NCBI RefSeq assembly: GCF_916858675.1
Contig: NZ_CAKASM010000008.1
Span: forward strand, 1-64,000
Length of the DNA stretch: 64,000 bases
Source: Sphingomonas sp. Leaf21
GTDB taxonomy: Bacteria > Pseudomonadota > Alphaproteobacteria > Sphingomonadales > Sphingomonadaceae
Direction of reading: 5' to 3'
The notes below the pieces were generated by a model, which was given only the letters and a program-made list of their open reading frames with translations, was not told where the DNA came from and made no database searches. Positions 1 through 8,948 of the stretch are shown in pieces. Each line of letters opens with the position of its first letter. Position 1 is the first letter of the stretch. The translations under genes and the position numbers were made by a program.

Positions 1-115
1 AAATTGGGTTTCCCCATCGTCGCCTCCTGTCCTCAAAATTAGGACCCGAGGCGTCCAGAAATCTAGGGGCTACTCAGTCCATCGCCTGTTCCAAGAGGGC
101 GCTTGGCCCGGCGAG

Positions 116-337
116 ATGGACGAGCATGAGTGCCAGTTGATGCGCCGGCGGCTCATCGCAATTCAACTCTGGCTGGAACGAGGCGAACGCAACATCTGGG
201 TCATCTTCAAGAGAGCGGGTTTCGTTGAGCTCGATTTGCTCAGCGACGGCGGCTTGCTCGCGATGAATATGGGCATCTACGACATGATCCAAGACGACGT
301 GGCCAGAATTAACGTCGATGATGGCGATAACATATGA
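116..337 (+). CDS. Hypothetical small ORF at left edge
   Basis: A 73-residue reading frame that I do not recognise. The same frame is open back to the window edge, so it could be the tail of a longer gene. It ends in an ATGA overlap with the next frame, which begins at 334; that is the main argument for it being coding. Base composition is clearly less GC-rich than the rest of the window. A competing frame on the minus strand (stop at 74-76, open up to about 375, no ATG start) also reads like protein, so the strand is uncertain. Treat as tentative. Confidence 0.2.
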   Translation: MDEHECQLMRRRLIAIQLWLERGERNIWVIFKRAGFVELDLLSDGGLLAMNMGIYDMIQDDVARINVDDGDNI

Positions 338-718
338 ATGAAGCTTTGGAGGAGATACCGCAGCAGATCCTAAATCTGGCGTTGGGCGCGTTGGCTCAGG
401 CTAACACGCATGTGGTGTATCTAGATCCAGGGAACGAGCATTGGGAACATATTTGCGTCCTCAACACCGCGCACGCTGGCGAGCTTTCTCTGAGGGCAAT
501 CACTGCCCCAAACCAAGCCGTTTCCATCGGCGCTCCCGCGATATGAACGAGCGGTCGAAGTTGTGAAGCCGAAATTACCCGCGAACGACCGGGGTTGGGT
601 CGTAGCTGTCCAAGCAAAGCGCTCTCTAAATGGGGCGGCTTCTGATGGTATCGAACGCCTCCAAAAGGTGCTACAAGTCCGAGATGAAACCAACCAATGG
701 CAATTGCTAAGCCGTTGA
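334..718 (+). pseudogene. Frameshifted small gene of unknown function
   Basis: Frame 1 starts at ATG 334 and stops at 544-546 after the residues SIGAPAI. Frame 2 is open from about 494 and continues with YERAVEVVKPKLPANDRGWV and further protein-like sequence to a TGA at 716-718. Joined near 540, the two give a single product of about 127 residues ending in QWQLLSR. This suggests one gene broken by a single-base indel, or an assembly error. Base composition is lower in GC than the neighbouring sugar genes, consistent with transferred DNA. I do not recognise the family. Confidence 0.35.
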
Positions 719-896
719 TATCACGCGCCGCTCGAACAAGTTGACGCCTCTCGTAGGGGTCACCAGCGGCGTCGATCGGATGCCCTGCCCGCGAACATTC
801 CCCGAAAATCCACTGTCCGCGCACGGATCTGGCGCAGGTTGACCTATCGAACGGTGACGGTCAGCATCTCCCGCAAAACACAGGGAGACATGCCAG
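719..896. other. Intergenic region upstream of the GH39 gene
   Basis: No convincing gene is seen here. Base composition returns to the GC-rich norm of the window towards position 800. The AGGGAG at 882-887 is the ribosome binding site for the gene starting at 897. No clear promoter or operator could be picked out by eye. Confidence 0.5.
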
Positions 897-2576
897 ATGA
901 CCACCCGCGCCGCCATTGCCGCGATGCTTTGCGCCGTCATGGCTCTCCCGTCCCCCGGCGCCGCGCAGACGGCGCGGCCGGTGGCGATCACCGTCGATGC
1001 CGGGCGCCCGGCCGGTACGCTGCCGCCGGTGTGGCGCTTCTTCGGCGCCGACGAGCCCAATTATGCGACGATGAAGGACGGTCGCAAATTGCTGCTCGAA
1101 CTCGGCAAGCTGCGCGAGGGTGCGGTGTATTTCCGGGCGCACAATCTGCTCAACACCGGCGACGGCACGCCCGCGTTCAAATGGGGCAGCACCAACGTCT
1201 ATACCGAGACCAGTGACGGCAAGTCGGTCTATGACTGGACCGTCGTCGACCGGATCATCGATACGTATCTGGCGAGCGGGGTGCGTCCCTATCTTCAGAT
1301 CGGTTTCATGCCGGAGGCGATGTCGACCGCCCCGGCCGGTACGCCCTATCAGCATAGCTGGCGCCCCGGCTTCGACTACCGATACATCATCTCGGGCTGG
1401 GCCTATCCGCCCAAGAGCTACGACAAATGGCGCGAGCTGGTCTATCGATGGACGCGGCACAATATCGAACGCTATGGCCGCGCCGAAGTCGAACGCTGGT
1501 ATTTCGAGGTCTGGAACGAGGCGAACGGCGCTTATTGGGAAGCGCGGCCCGAGGAATTCTACAAGCTTCACGACTATGCGGTCGACGGCGTGCGCCGCGC
1601 GCTGCCGAGCGCGCGGGTCGGGGGCCCGGATTCCGCCGGTGCGGGCGGCGCGTTCATGGACGGGTTCCTGCACCACGTCACCAGCGGCACCAACTACGCC
1701 ACCGGCAAGACCGGGACGCCGACCGACTTCCTCGCCTTTCATGCCAAGGGGCAGCCCAGCTTCGTCGATGGCCATGTTCGCATGGGGATCGCCACGCATC
1801 TCAGGGAGGTTGATCGCGGCTTCGTGAAGGTGACGTCGGTCGCTGCACTGGCCGCCAAACCGGTCGTGATCGGTGAGAGCGATCCGGAAGGCTGCGCCGC
1901 CTGCCCCGGCCCGGAAAACGCCTATCGCAACGGCACGATGTATTCGAGCTACACCGCCGCGAGCTTCGCACGGATATGGGAGCTGGCGGAGCGGCGTCGC
2001 GTCAATCTGGAGGGCGTGCTGTCCTGGTCGTTCGAGTTCGAGAATCAGCCCTGGTTCGCGGGCTATCGCCAGTTGGCGACGAACGGCGTGCCGCTGCCCG
2101 TGCTCAACGTCTTTCGCCTGTTCGCCAAACTCGGCACCGATCGGCTGACCGCGACCAGCGACGCGCAGGTGCCGCTCGATACCGCGATGAGCCAGGGCGT
2201 GCGCGGGGCGGCCGATATCGGGACGATCGCGACCCGGACGGCGGACGGGCGGATCGCGGTGCTGGTCTGGCATTATCATGACGACGACGTGCCCGGCCCC
2301 GCCGCCGCGATCACCCTGTCGCTTCGCGGCCTGAAATGGGCCACGCCCCGGACAGCGACGCTGTGGCGGGTCGATGGCGAGCACGCCAACGCCTATGCCG
2401 CCTGGAAGGCGATGGGCGCGCCGCAGTCGCCCGACGAGACGCAATATGGCACGCTGGAAAAGGCCGCCGAGATGCGGTCCGAACCCCTGCCCCTGACCGC
2501 CACGAACGGCATCGCCACCGCCAAGTTGGCGCTACCACGGCAGGGCGTGGCGCTGATCGTGATGGACGATCGCTGA
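897..2576 (+). CDS. GH39-type secreted beta-xylosidase-like hydrolase
   Basis: A 559-residue exported glycoside hydrolase. Residues 1-24 form a Sec-type signal peptide ending GAAQ. The body is a clan GH-A (beta/alpha)8 barrel. The motif WYFEVWNEANGAYWE holds the likely acid/base at E208, directly after W-N, as in GH39. The likely nucleophile is E327 in VVIGESDPEG. A C-terminal beta-rich part (about 430-559) matches the accessory domain of GH39 xylosidases. GH39 enzymes remove xylose from xylo-oligosaccharides; some act on other sugars, so the substrate is inferred. The ATG at 897 follows AGGGAG with a 9-base gap. An ATG at 890 is out of frame. It is the first of a run of exported glycan enzymes up to 8766. 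Confidence 0.8.
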   Translation: MTTRAAIAAMLCAVMALPSPGAAQTARPVAITVDAGRPAGTLPPVWRFFGADEPNYATMKDGRKLLLELGKLREGAVYFRAHNLLNTGDGTPAFKWGSTNVYTETSDGKSVYDWTVVDRIIDTYLASGVRPYLQIGFMPEAMSTAPAGTPYQHSWRPGFDYRYIISGWAYPPKSYDKWRELVYRWTRHNIERYGRAEVERWYFEVWNEANGAYWEARPEEFYKLHDYAVDGVRRALPSARVGGPDSAGAGGAFMDGFLHHVTSGTNYATGKTGTPTDFLAFHAKGQPSFVDGHVRMGIATHLREVDRGFVKVTSVAALAAKPVVIGESDPEGCAACPGPENAYRNGTMYSSYTAASFARIWELAERRRVNLEGVLSWSFEFENQPWFAGYRQLATNGVPLPVLNVFRLFAKLGTDRLTATSDAQVPLDTAMSQGVRGAADIGTIATRTADGRIAVLVWHYHDDDVPGPAAAITLSLRGLKWATPRTATLWRVDGEHANAYAAWKAMGAPQSPDETQYGTLEKAAEMRSEPLPLTATNGIATAKLALPRQGVALIVMDDR

Positions 2577-2657
2577 CGATCCTTCCAACCGGCCGCGCCT
2601 CCGTTCTTTGAGCCTATGTACGGCAGGGCTTGTGTCATGTCGCCGATCGGCTCACCA

Positions 2658-2669
2658 TGTTATTGATAA
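2658..2669. promoter_or_regulatory. AT-rich 12-mer shared with the iron-gene promoter
   Basis: The sequence TGTTATTGATAA lies 46-57 bases before the esterase start. The exact reverse complement occurs at 25449-25460, upstream of the PepSY reductase gene and the TonB receptor. In such GC-rich DNA an exact 12-base AT-rich match in two promoters is unlikely by chance. It resembles half of a Fur box. The function is inferred only. Confidence 0.3.
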
Positions 2670-2712
2670 GGCAGGACCGACAGGGTCGGCCGATCGCCAA
2701 GAGGGAGGATAG

Positions 2713-3900
<1,188 letters not shown>

Positions 3901-3942
3901 CGCGGGCGGTGCGGGCACGGCACGATCGCCGCGCCCGCACCG

Positions 3943-4914
3943 TCAGACGACTCCGGGTGTCTTCAGGGTGATCGCATGGACGCTGTCGGTCGCGCAGAGA
4001 TACAGCGTCCGTCCGTCGCGACCGCCAAATGCGATATTGGCGCAGGGCTTGGGCGTCGGGATCGTGCCCAGCCTTTCGCCCTGCGGGGACCAGACCCCCG
4101 CCCCCTCCGCCACCCCGGCATAGACTCGCCCCGCCCGGTCGACGGCAAGGCCATCGGGAATACCCTTGTCGAGCGAGGCGAAGACGCGCCGCCGGGACAG
4201 ACGGCGCCCGCCCTGCACGTCGAAGGCCAGGATGGCACGGCCACCATCGGGCTTCAGCGCGCCGCCGGTCTCGCTGACATACAGGATATGGCCATCGGGT
4301 GAGAATAGGATGCCATTGGGCTGGTCCATGTCGCCGATGACCATTTCGACCTCGCCCGAGGGGTCGATGCGATAGCCGAAGCGGCCGGGCTGTTCCGGTT
4401 CGGCGGGAATGCCTTCGTCGGGAACGGTGATGCCGTAGATCGGGTCGGTGAACCAGACCGCGCCGTCCGGTGCGACGGCCAGGTCATTGGGCGAATTGAG
4501 CCGCTTCCCCCGATAGCGGTCGGCGAGGACGGTGATCCGGCCATCGACCTCCTGCCGGACGACGCGGCGGGTCCGTTGCTCGCAGGTCAGCAATCTGCCT
4601 TTCGCATCGAAGCAATTGCCATTGGCGTTATTGGACGGCGATCGGAAGACGGCGGCGCCCCTGGCATCGACGCGCAGCATGACGTTCTTCCTGACGTCGC
4701 TGCAAATCAGCATGTTGCGCCGCCGATCCCAGGCCGGTCCCTCCATCCAGCGACCACCGCTGTAGAGCGTTGTCAGTCGCGCGGCGGGATCGACGATGGC
4801 CGTCATGCCGGGCGTCGCCGATGACGGGCTGGCAAATGCCAGCAGCGACAGGCCGCCCCCCGCCATCATCGCCCGGCGATTGAGGGTGAGGCGATCTTCG
4901 ATAGGGTCGGACAT
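3943..4914 (-). CDS. SMP-30/gluconolactonase-family protein, Tat-exported
   Basis: A six-bladed beta-propeller lactonase family protein of 323 residues from the ATG at 4914. The N-terminus carries a twin-arginine signal (LTLNRRAMMAGGGLSLLAFA). Family features include the metal-site patterns NSPNDLAV, QPNGILFSPD and IPDGLAVD. These enzymes open sugar-acid lactones in a Ca/Zn-dependent way, so an aldonolactone from the pentose or hexose hydrolases nearby is a likely substrate. A TTG at 4971 has a strong GGGAGG 5 bases upstream and would add 19 residues, so the exact start is open. Transcribed divergently from the GH27 gene. Confidence 0.75.
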   Translation of the reverse strand: MSDPIEDRLTLNRRAMMAGGGLSLLAFASPSSATPGMTAIVDPAARLTTLYSGGRWMEGPAWDRRRNMLICSDVRKNVMLRVDARGAAVFRSPSNNANGNCFDAKGRLLTCEQRTRRVVRQEVDGRITVLADRYRGKRLNSPNDLAVAPDGAVWFTDPIYGITVPDEGIPAEPEQPGRFGYRIDPSGEVEMVIGDMDQPNGILFSPDGHILYVSETGGALKPDGGRAILAFDVQGGRRLSRRRVFASLDKGIPDGLAVDRAGRVYAGVAEGAGVWSPQGERLGTIPTPKPCANIAFGGRDGRTLYLCATDSVHAITLKTPGVV

Positions 4915-5005
4915 CGGCATCCCATGAGCAGTTGGCCAACCGGATGATCGACATATTTCCGACAAACACAAGCACGCCTCCCTCCCTTCCGACGCCGCAA
5001 ACGAA

Positions 5006-5019
5006 TGTCAGACTTATCG
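5006..5019. promoter_or_regulatory. GTCAGAC palindrome, possible GntR-type operator
   Basis: TGTCAGACTTATCG lies between the divergent SMP-30 and GH27 genes. GTC-N-GAC is an odd palindrome matching the core recognised by FadR-type GntR regulators. The twelve bases GTC(A/G)GACTTATC recur at 7724-7735 before the GH43 gene, and TTGTCAGACTT recurs at 50265-50275 before the MFS gene. No GntR gene is in the window. Confidence 0.35.
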
Positions 5020-5127
5020 TCAGGCAACCCCTGTGCGTGTTTTGCCCCTGTCACCTCGACAGAACGGCTTGCCGCTGCCGCCATCGGCTCTACACTTGTT
5101 CGACTATAGACAATCGGGGAGTGGAGC

Positions 5128-6498
5128 ATGGCGGACAAGGTTGCGGGTATCAGCCGCAGGCAGGCTTTGGCCGGGGCGGCCCTGACGGGAACCGCGATGC
5201 TGGCCAGCGGCGGCAAGGCGAAGGCGGTGGCCCCTGCGGCCAATATGCTCGCCCCGCGTCCGCCGATGGGGTGGAACAGCTGGAACAGCTTCGCCACCAC
5301 CATCACCGAGGCGCAGGCGCGCGAGACGGCGGCGATCATGCGCGAAAAGCTGCTGCCCTTCGGCTATGACGTCTTCACCGTCGACATCCAATGGTATGAG
5401 CCCAACGCCTCAAGCTATGAATATAGCGCCGCGCCGGTGCCCGCCATGGACGGCTATGGTCGGCTGATCCCCGCACCCAACCGCTTTCCTTCCAGCGCCG
5501 ACGGATCGGGCTTCACGAAGCTGGCGGCGGACGTGCACGCCATGGGCATGAAGTTCGGTATCCACCTGATGCGCGGCATTCCCCGGCTGGCGGTGAAGAA
5601 GAACCTGCCGGTCCTGGGGACGAAGTACCGCGCCGCCGACATCGCCGACACCGGCAGCATCTGTCCCTGGAACCCGGACATGTACGGCGTCGACATGACC
5701 AAGTCCGGTGCACAGGCCTATTATGACAGCGTGTTCGCGCTCTATGCGTCGTGGGGCGTCGATTTCGTCAAGATGGACGATATGAGCCGCCCCTATGACG
5801 CGCACGCGCCCGAGATTGAGGCGGCACACAAGGCGATCCTCGCCACCGGCCGCCCGATCGTGCTGAGCCTGTCGCCCGGCGAAACCCCGGTCATCCGTGG
5901 CCCCCATGTCCGCCGCCATGCGCAGATGTGGCGCATCTCGGACGATTTCTGGGACGAATGGGCGATGCTGGAGGCGCAGTTCACCCGGCTGGAGAACTGG
6001 ACACCGCATCGTGGTCCCGGCGGCTGGCCCGATGCCGACATGCTTCCGCTCGGCCGCCTTGCGCTCGGCAAGCGCGATACCAAGTTCACGCCCGACGAGC
6101 AGCGCACGCTGATGACGCTCTGGTCGATCGCCCGCTCGCCGCTCATCATGGGCGGCGACCTGCGCTATCTCGACGCGCCGACGCTGGCGCTGCTGACCAA
6201 CCGCGCGGTGATCGCGGTCAACCAGGCCTCGACCGACAACCAGCCGCATTTCGTCGAGGACGGCAGCCGGATCTGGTCCGCCAAACCCGAGGGCGCACCC
6301 GGCGACCGCTATCTCGCTCTGTTCAACACCACCGACAAGCCCAAGGAGGTGGCGATCCCGCTACGCCAACTGGGCCTGACGGGCGCGGTCACCGCGACCG
6401 ATCTGTGGAAGGGCGAAAGCCTGGGACGGATCCAGGATCGCATGGCCCGGACGCTGCCCGCGCACGGTTCGGGAATGTATAGGTTGCGGATGGGCTGA
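5128..6498 (+). CDS. GH27 alpha-galactosidase / beta-L-arabinopyranosidase, Tat signal
   Basis: A 456-residue GH27 enzyme. A twin-arginine leader (ISRRQALAGAALTGTAML) covers residues 8-33. The barrel starts with PPMGWNSWNSF (45-55), a GH27 hallmark. The nucleophile is D217 in DFVKMDD, the acid/base is D272 in WRISDDFWDEW, and WPDADMLPLG follows at 300. A C-terminal beta-sandwich covers about 370-456. GH27 releases terminal alpha-galactose; a subset releases beta-L-arabinopyranose, which would suit the arabinose/xylose enzymes around it. An inserted loop at 95-115 is longer than in textbook enzymes. Start chosen at ATG after GGGGAGTGGAGC. Confidence 0.85.
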   Translation: MADKVAGISRRQALAGAALTGTAMLASGGKAKAVAPAANMLAPRPPMGWNSWNSFATTITEAQARETAAIMREKLLPFGYDVFTVDIQWYEPNASSYEYSAAPVPAMDGYGRLIPAPNRFPSSADGSGFTKLAADVHAMGMKFGIHLMRGIPRLAVKKNLPVLGTKYRAADIADTGSICPWNPDMYGVDMTKSGAQAYYDSVFALYASWGVDFVKMDDMSRPYDAHAPEIEAAHKAILATGRPIVLSLSPGETPVIRGPHVRRHAQMWRISDDFWDEWAMLEAQFTRLENWTPHRGPGGWPDADMLPLGRLALGKRDTKFTPDEQRTLMTLWSIARSPLIMGGDLRYLDAPTLALLTNRAVIAVNQASTDNQPHFVEDGSRIWSAKPEGAPGDRYLALFNTTDKPKEVAIPLRQLGLTGAVTATDLWKGESLGRIQDRMARTLPAHGSGMYRLRMG

Positions 6499-6521
6499 TG
6501 CCCCCCCCGGCGGGTCTTCCC

Positions 6522-7655
6522 TCACCGCGTCCCGGGCACCACCCCCTTCGGCGCCGCCGACAGCCTTCGGATCAGATCCGTCTCCGCCTGACGATAGGGG
6601 GTGCCGTCACCGCGAAACACCTCGTGGAACCAGATGGTCGGCTCCTCGAGCACATAGGGCTTCTTCCAGCTGTCCCAGGGCAGCCGCGTCTGCGTCTTGC
6701 CGTCGACGAAGCCCCAGTTCATCATCGCGACATTGTACCGCTTGGCGATCGGCAGCGATCCGTCGAAGGTCGATCCGTTCCCCCGCGCCATATATTCGGT
6801 GCACAGGACCGGCCGCTTATAGGGCAGTAGCTGCCTTACCCGCCGCTCGAAGGTTTCGGGCCAGCTATAGTCGTGGAAGGTGATGACGTCGGACTGCGCC
6901 AATTGCAGCTTCTCCATCGCCGAGCCCCGCCCGCCCGGCGTCCAGTCGTCGCCCAGCCACACGCCCGAGGTCAGCGGCTGCGACGGTTCGGCCGCGCGCG
7001 CCCAGTCGAACACCTGAGCCAGCATCGCGCGGACCAGCGGTTCCTTGCCCTCCTGCCCCTTATATTGATCGGCGCCGTTGTCGGGCTCGTTCCACAGATC
7101 CCAGCCCAGCACGCGCGGATCGTCCTTGAACGCGCCGATCACGCCCTGAACATATGTCCGATATTTCGGCCAGTTGGCGCGGTCCCGCAGCCCAGCCATG
7201 CCGGGGCCCTGGACCCAGCCCGAATTGTGCACGCCGGGGATCGGCGGATGCTGCGGCCCCAGCTTCGGATTGGGATCCCAGCAACTGTCGAACAGCACGA
7301 ACAGCGGGCGAATGCCATGTTTCTGCGCGATCGTCAGGAATTCGTCGATCCGCCGCCTGAAGCCCTCGGGGTCCTGCGCCCAGAGCTGGTCGTGCAGGAA
7401 CACGCGCATCGTGTTCATCCCTATGCCCTGCGCCAGACCGAGTTCGTAATCGATCCGCTTGGGATCCCAGGTCTCGGCCTGCCACATTTCGAGCTGGTTG
7501 ATCGCGCTGGCCGGGGTGTAGTTCGCACCGACCAGCCAGGGCTGGCGATCATACCACGTCTTGGCCTGCGCCTCGCTCCAGCGGCCCCGCGCTTCGGCCT
7601 GCCCGGCGGCGCATAGCGCGACCAGCGCGGCGGCCAGATACAGATGGCTCCTCAT
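6522..7655 (-). CDS. Secreted GH5-like (cellulase-family fold) glycoside hydrolase
   Basis: A 377-residue clan GH-A hydrolase with a signal peptide (residues 1-22, ending QAEA). The acid/base is E190 in GWDLWNEPDNG. The nucleophile is E287 in RPVLCTEYMARG. Other barrel landmarks are NTMRVFLHDQLW (81-92) and VITFHDYSW (257-265). It resembles cellulase-family proteins often labelled 1,4-beta-xylanase, but the exact GH5 subfamily and substrate cannot be told by eye. It ends 24 bases beyond the GH27 stop in convergent orientation and is divergent from the GH43 gene, sharing a 148-base promoter region with it. Confidence 0.75.
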   Translation of the reverse strand: MRSHLYLAAALVALCAAGQAEARGRWSEAQAKTWYDRQPWLVGANYTPASAINQLEMWQAETWDPKRIDYELGLAQGIGMNTMRVFLHDQLWAQDPEGFRRRIDEFLTIAQKHGIRPLFVLFDSCWDPNPKLGPQHPPIPGVHNSGWVQGPGMAGLRDRANWPKYRTYVQGVIGAFKDDPRVLGWDLWNEPDNGADQYKGQEGKEPLVRAMLAQVFDWARAAEPSQPLTSGVWLGDDWTPGGRGSAMEKLQLAQSDVITFHDYSWPETFERRVRQLLPYKRPVLCTEYMARGNGSTFDGSLPIAKRYNVAMMNWGFVDGKTQTRLPWDSWKKPYVLEEPTIWFHEVFRGDGTPYRQAETDLIRRLSAAPKGVVPGTR

Positions 7656-7721
7656 GCTATCCCCTTCCTGTCGACACCCCTGATCCGCGTCCGGGGCTGT
7701 TACGGCGGAATGTCCTTGAAA

Positions 7722-7735
7722 AAGTCGGACTTATC
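7722..7735. promoter_or_regulatory. AAGTCGGACTT palindrome before GH43/GH5-like genes
   Basis: AAGTCGGACTT (7722-7732) is a perfect 11-base palindrome with a single central base, followed by ATC. It sits in the shared intergenic region about 70 bases before the GH43 start. It matches the element at 5006-5019 in 11 of 12 core bases. A common regulator of the glycan enzymes is inferred. Confidence 0.35.
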
Positions 7736-7803
7736 AAGCCATGTCCTGACCGGGACGAGCGGCCGACCGGATACAGAGCACGCCCCCATAGGAGAGGATG
7801 AGG

Positions 7804-8766
7804 ATGAAGCTGCTTGCCTGTATCGCCGCCGGTCTGGTGCTGGCCGTCACGGCATCCGTCTCGGCGAAGAACCCGCAGTTCGAGGGTGCCGACCCTCATG
7901 CGATGATGATCGGAAACGAGTTGTGGATCTTCCCCACCGGTGGGCCGGGTGGAAGCTGGGCCGCCGACCGGTTCGGGGCCTTCTCCAGCCGCGACCTCAA
8001 GACCTGGCGCCCGCGCGGCGAACTGATTCGCCGCGACCAGATACGCTGGATCAAGGATGACGGCGCGCCCGAGCATTTCCTCTGGGCGCCCGGCGTCGCG
8101 ACGCGCGGCGGCAAATGGTATCTCTATTATTCGGTCGGTCCGCAGAACCCGACACCCAGCCGGATCGGCGTCGCGGTCGCCGACCGTCCGGGCGGCCCCT
8201 ATCGCGACAGCGGCCGTCCGCTGGTCACCGGTGACAAGGGCTTCGAGGCGATCGATCCCATGGTCTTCCAGGACCCCAAATCGGGTGGCATCTATCTCTA
8301 TGCGGGGGGCAGCGCGGGCTCGAAGCTGCGCGTCTGGCAGTTGAAGCCCGACATGATCTCCATCGCGCGCGAGGTGCCGGTGGCCAACCCGCCCCAATTC
8401 ACCGAGGGCGCCTTCATGCATGAGCGCAACGGCACCTATTACCTCTCCTACAGCCATGGCCGGTTCAACGGCCCGGACTATTCGGTCCACTATGCCACCG
8501 CCCCCTCGCCCACCGGCCCCTGGCGCTATCGCGGCGCGATCCTGACCAGCGACGATCGTCATCAGGGTCCGGGGCATCACAGCTTCGTCAGGACGCCGGA
8601 CGGACATTGGCTGATCGTCTATCACCGCTGGGACCGGGCGCCGGGGCCGGGTCCGTTCCAGGGCGAACGCGTCGTCGCGATCGACCGGCTCGACTATGCG
8701 CCGGATGGCAGCATCCGCCCGGTCCGGATGACCGACGCCGATGCCCCGACCCTCCAAAGCCGATAA
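7804..8766 (+). CDS. Secreted GH43 arabinosidase/xylosidase-like enzyme
   Basis: A five-bladed propeller glycosidase of 320 residues with a signal peptide (residues 1-21, ending SVSAK). The three GH43 acidic residues are visible: base D30 in EGADPHAM, pKa-tuning D151 in EAIDPMVF, and acid E201 in FTEGAFM. The length fits a single GH43 catalytic domain with no extra module. Family members cut alpha-L-arabinofuranosides or beta-xylosides. The start at 7804 is preferred over the ATG at 7798 because GGAGAGG occupies 7791-7797 and would touch the earlier one. Confidence 0.8.
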   Translation: MKLLACIAAGLVLAVTASVSAKNPQFEGADPHAMMIGNELWIFPTGGPGGSWAADRFGAFSSRDLKTWRPRGELIRRDQIRWIKDDGAPEHFLWAPGVATRGGKWYLYYSVGPQNPTPSRIGVAVADRPGGPYRDSGRPLVTGDKGFEAIDPMVFQDPKSGGIYLYAGGSAGSKLRVWQLKPDMISIAREVPVANPPQFTEGAFMHERNGTYYLSYSHGRFNGPDYSVHYATAPSPTGPWRYRGAILTSDDRHQGPGHHSFVRTPDGHWLIVYHRWDRAPGPGPFQGERVVAIDRLDYAPDGSIRPVRMTDADAPTLQSR

Positions 8767-8802
8767 GCCAACGCTTAAACTCTTGTTAACCAATTGAATT
8801 AA

Positions 8803-8822
8803 TTCCGAAACCGGAATTTCGG
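8803..8822. promoter_or_regulatory. Overlapping inverted repeats before the adhesin gene
   Basis: TTCCG-AAAC-CGGAA (8803-8816) and CCGAAA-CCGGAA-TTTCGG (8805-8822) overlap in the AT-rich 182-base gap between the GH43 gene and the adhesin. GTTAAC also occurs on each side. There is no T-run, so an operator is more likely than a terminator. Assignment is tentative. Confidence 0.3.
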
Positions 8823-8948
8823 CATCGCGTTAACATTCGTCGTGGTTCGATCCTCGCATACGGGGAGGCCATGAGCCCAAGTGCGCAGACACGTGCGTGG
8901 CCCTCCCCGCCCGCCCCCCGACCGGGGGCGGGAAACCTATCGGGAGGA

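Noticed and set aside
4915..4975. GTG at 4975 as a start for the SMP-30 gene.
   Set aside because: It is in another frame. The possible in-frame starts are TTG 4971 and ATG 4914.
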